Source: Dipodascopsis uninucleata var. uninucleata
Lineage: Eukaryota; Ascomycota; Lipomycetes; Lipomycetales; Lipomycetaceae
Length of the DNA stretch: 64,000 bases
Assembly (NCBI GenBank): GCA_030568195.1
Contig: JAJLTO010000021.1
Coordinates: 1 to 64,000 of the forward strand
Reading direction: 5' to 3'
The notes beneath the pieces are model-generated. The model was not told the origin of the DNA. It ran no database searches and worked only from the letters and a program-made list of their open reading frames with translations. The position numbers were made by a program, and so were the translations under genes. Shown one piece after another: positions 63,633-64,000 of the stretch (position 1 is the first letter of the stretch; every line of letters begins with the position of its first letter).

Positions 63633-64000
63633 CTAGACTTCTATGGCGCTCACTACAGTTTCCTTCTTTCCCTGATACCCTTGCTCTGATAAGTCGATAT
63701 CATCGGGAGCCACCATAACATTTGCCTCTTCAGGTACATAGATCAGACCATACTTGTTGATAGCAAGCCCTCGTCGACGAATATCATATCGATGGTACCA
63801 GGTAGTTATAAGGGTAAAAATAGCAGATAAAATACCCCATCCCATCGAACAGTAGAATCCAATCGGAAAGCGCGGTGCTTTTGGTGTTGGAAATATGAGT
63901 AGAGGGAGCCACGACGTAATTGCAAACAGAAGTCCATTCGACAGTCCTGGAAGTAGACCTCTCATCTCAGCATCATCTTGAAATATCTCTGTAGACCAGA
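63633..64000 (-). CDS. C-terminal part of a second ACS-family permease (cut by window end)
   Basis: The frame is open to base 64000; about 120 C-terminal residues are visible. The segments STEIFQDDAEMRGLLPGLSN, ITSWLPLLIFPTPKAPRFPIG and RYDIRRRGLAINKYGLIYV align with the same region of the convergent permease ending at 63368 (SEVFQDDTELRGYLPAIGN; HMRDVRKRGLVKNKAGLWVL). The two are paralogues arranged tail to tail with a 264-bp gap. The start lies outside the window. Confidence 0.9.
   Translation of the reverse strand, partial: WSTEIFQDDAEMRGLLPGLSNGLLFAITSWLPLLIFPTPKAPRFPIGFYCSMGWGILSAIFTLITTWYHRYDIRRRGLAINKYGLIYVPEEANVMVAPDDIDLSEQGYQGKKETVVSAIEV

Overview
The window is nuclear DNA of an AT-rich ascomycete yeast. 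It has Zn2Cys6 regulators, short introns (about 48-160 nt, many with CTAAY branch points), long-form tRNase Z, a lone 5S rRNA gene between protein genes, and an SSY5-type SPS-sensor protease. SSY5 points to Saccharomycotina. The dispersed 5S gene and a nine-exon gene suggest an early-branching lineage (Dipodascus/Yarrowia-, Trigonopsis- or Lipomyces-like) rather than Saccharomyces or Candida. The lineage is an inference; no species is recognised.

Layout. 1-6.57 kb is a scrambled Ty1/copia LTR-retrotransposon graveyard: many LTR pieces of at least two related families, gag-leader pieces and single RT and RNase H fragments. 7.1-31 kb is a housekeeping block: a small two-exon gene, a three-RRM RNA-binding protein, an ALKBH1-type dioxygenase, the SNARE VTI1, an AZUL-HECT ubiquitin ligase, a Cys/Met-metabolism PLP enzyme, a polytopic membrane protein, tRNase Z, an acidic serine-rich protein, ribosomal protein RPL10 and an Mpr1-type acetyltransferase. 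32.6-46 kb holds a possible small spliced gene, SSY5, a DHA1 drug transporter, a nitronate monooxygenase, a 5S rRNA gene, a GH31 alpha-xylosidase, a dienelactone hydrolase and a PhyH dioxygenase. 46-64 kb holds a phosphoketolase behind a long GC-richer non-coding stretch, a Zn2Cys6 regulator, a second-type triosephosphate-isomerase-like enzyme, a GCY1-type aldo-keto reductase, and two convergent allantoate/pantothenate-type permeases, the last cut by the window end.

How genes work together. The most suggestive group is Zn2Cys6 factor - TIM-like isomerase - GCY1-type reductase (54.2-59.3 kb). The isomerase and reductase promoters share a CGG-N8-CCG inverted repeat with similar spacers, and the regulator has a CGG-N7-CCG palindrome upstream. 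From memory this resembles the erythritol-utilisation locus of Yarrowia (EUF1 next to the TIM-like isomerase EYI1). I infer a small tetrose/polyol regulon. The phosphoketolase (which can yield erythrose-4-phosphate) and the alpha-xylosidase fit a pentose/tetrose theme but are not shown to be co-regulated.

Several genes are only visible after splicing: the 126-aa gene at 7.1-7.55 kb, and the N- or C-termini of VTI1, RPL10, the Mpr1-like enzyme, the DHA1 transporter, the dienelactone hydrolase and the Zn2Cys6 factor. No tRNA gene, CRISPR array, DNA transposon or replication origin could be supported.
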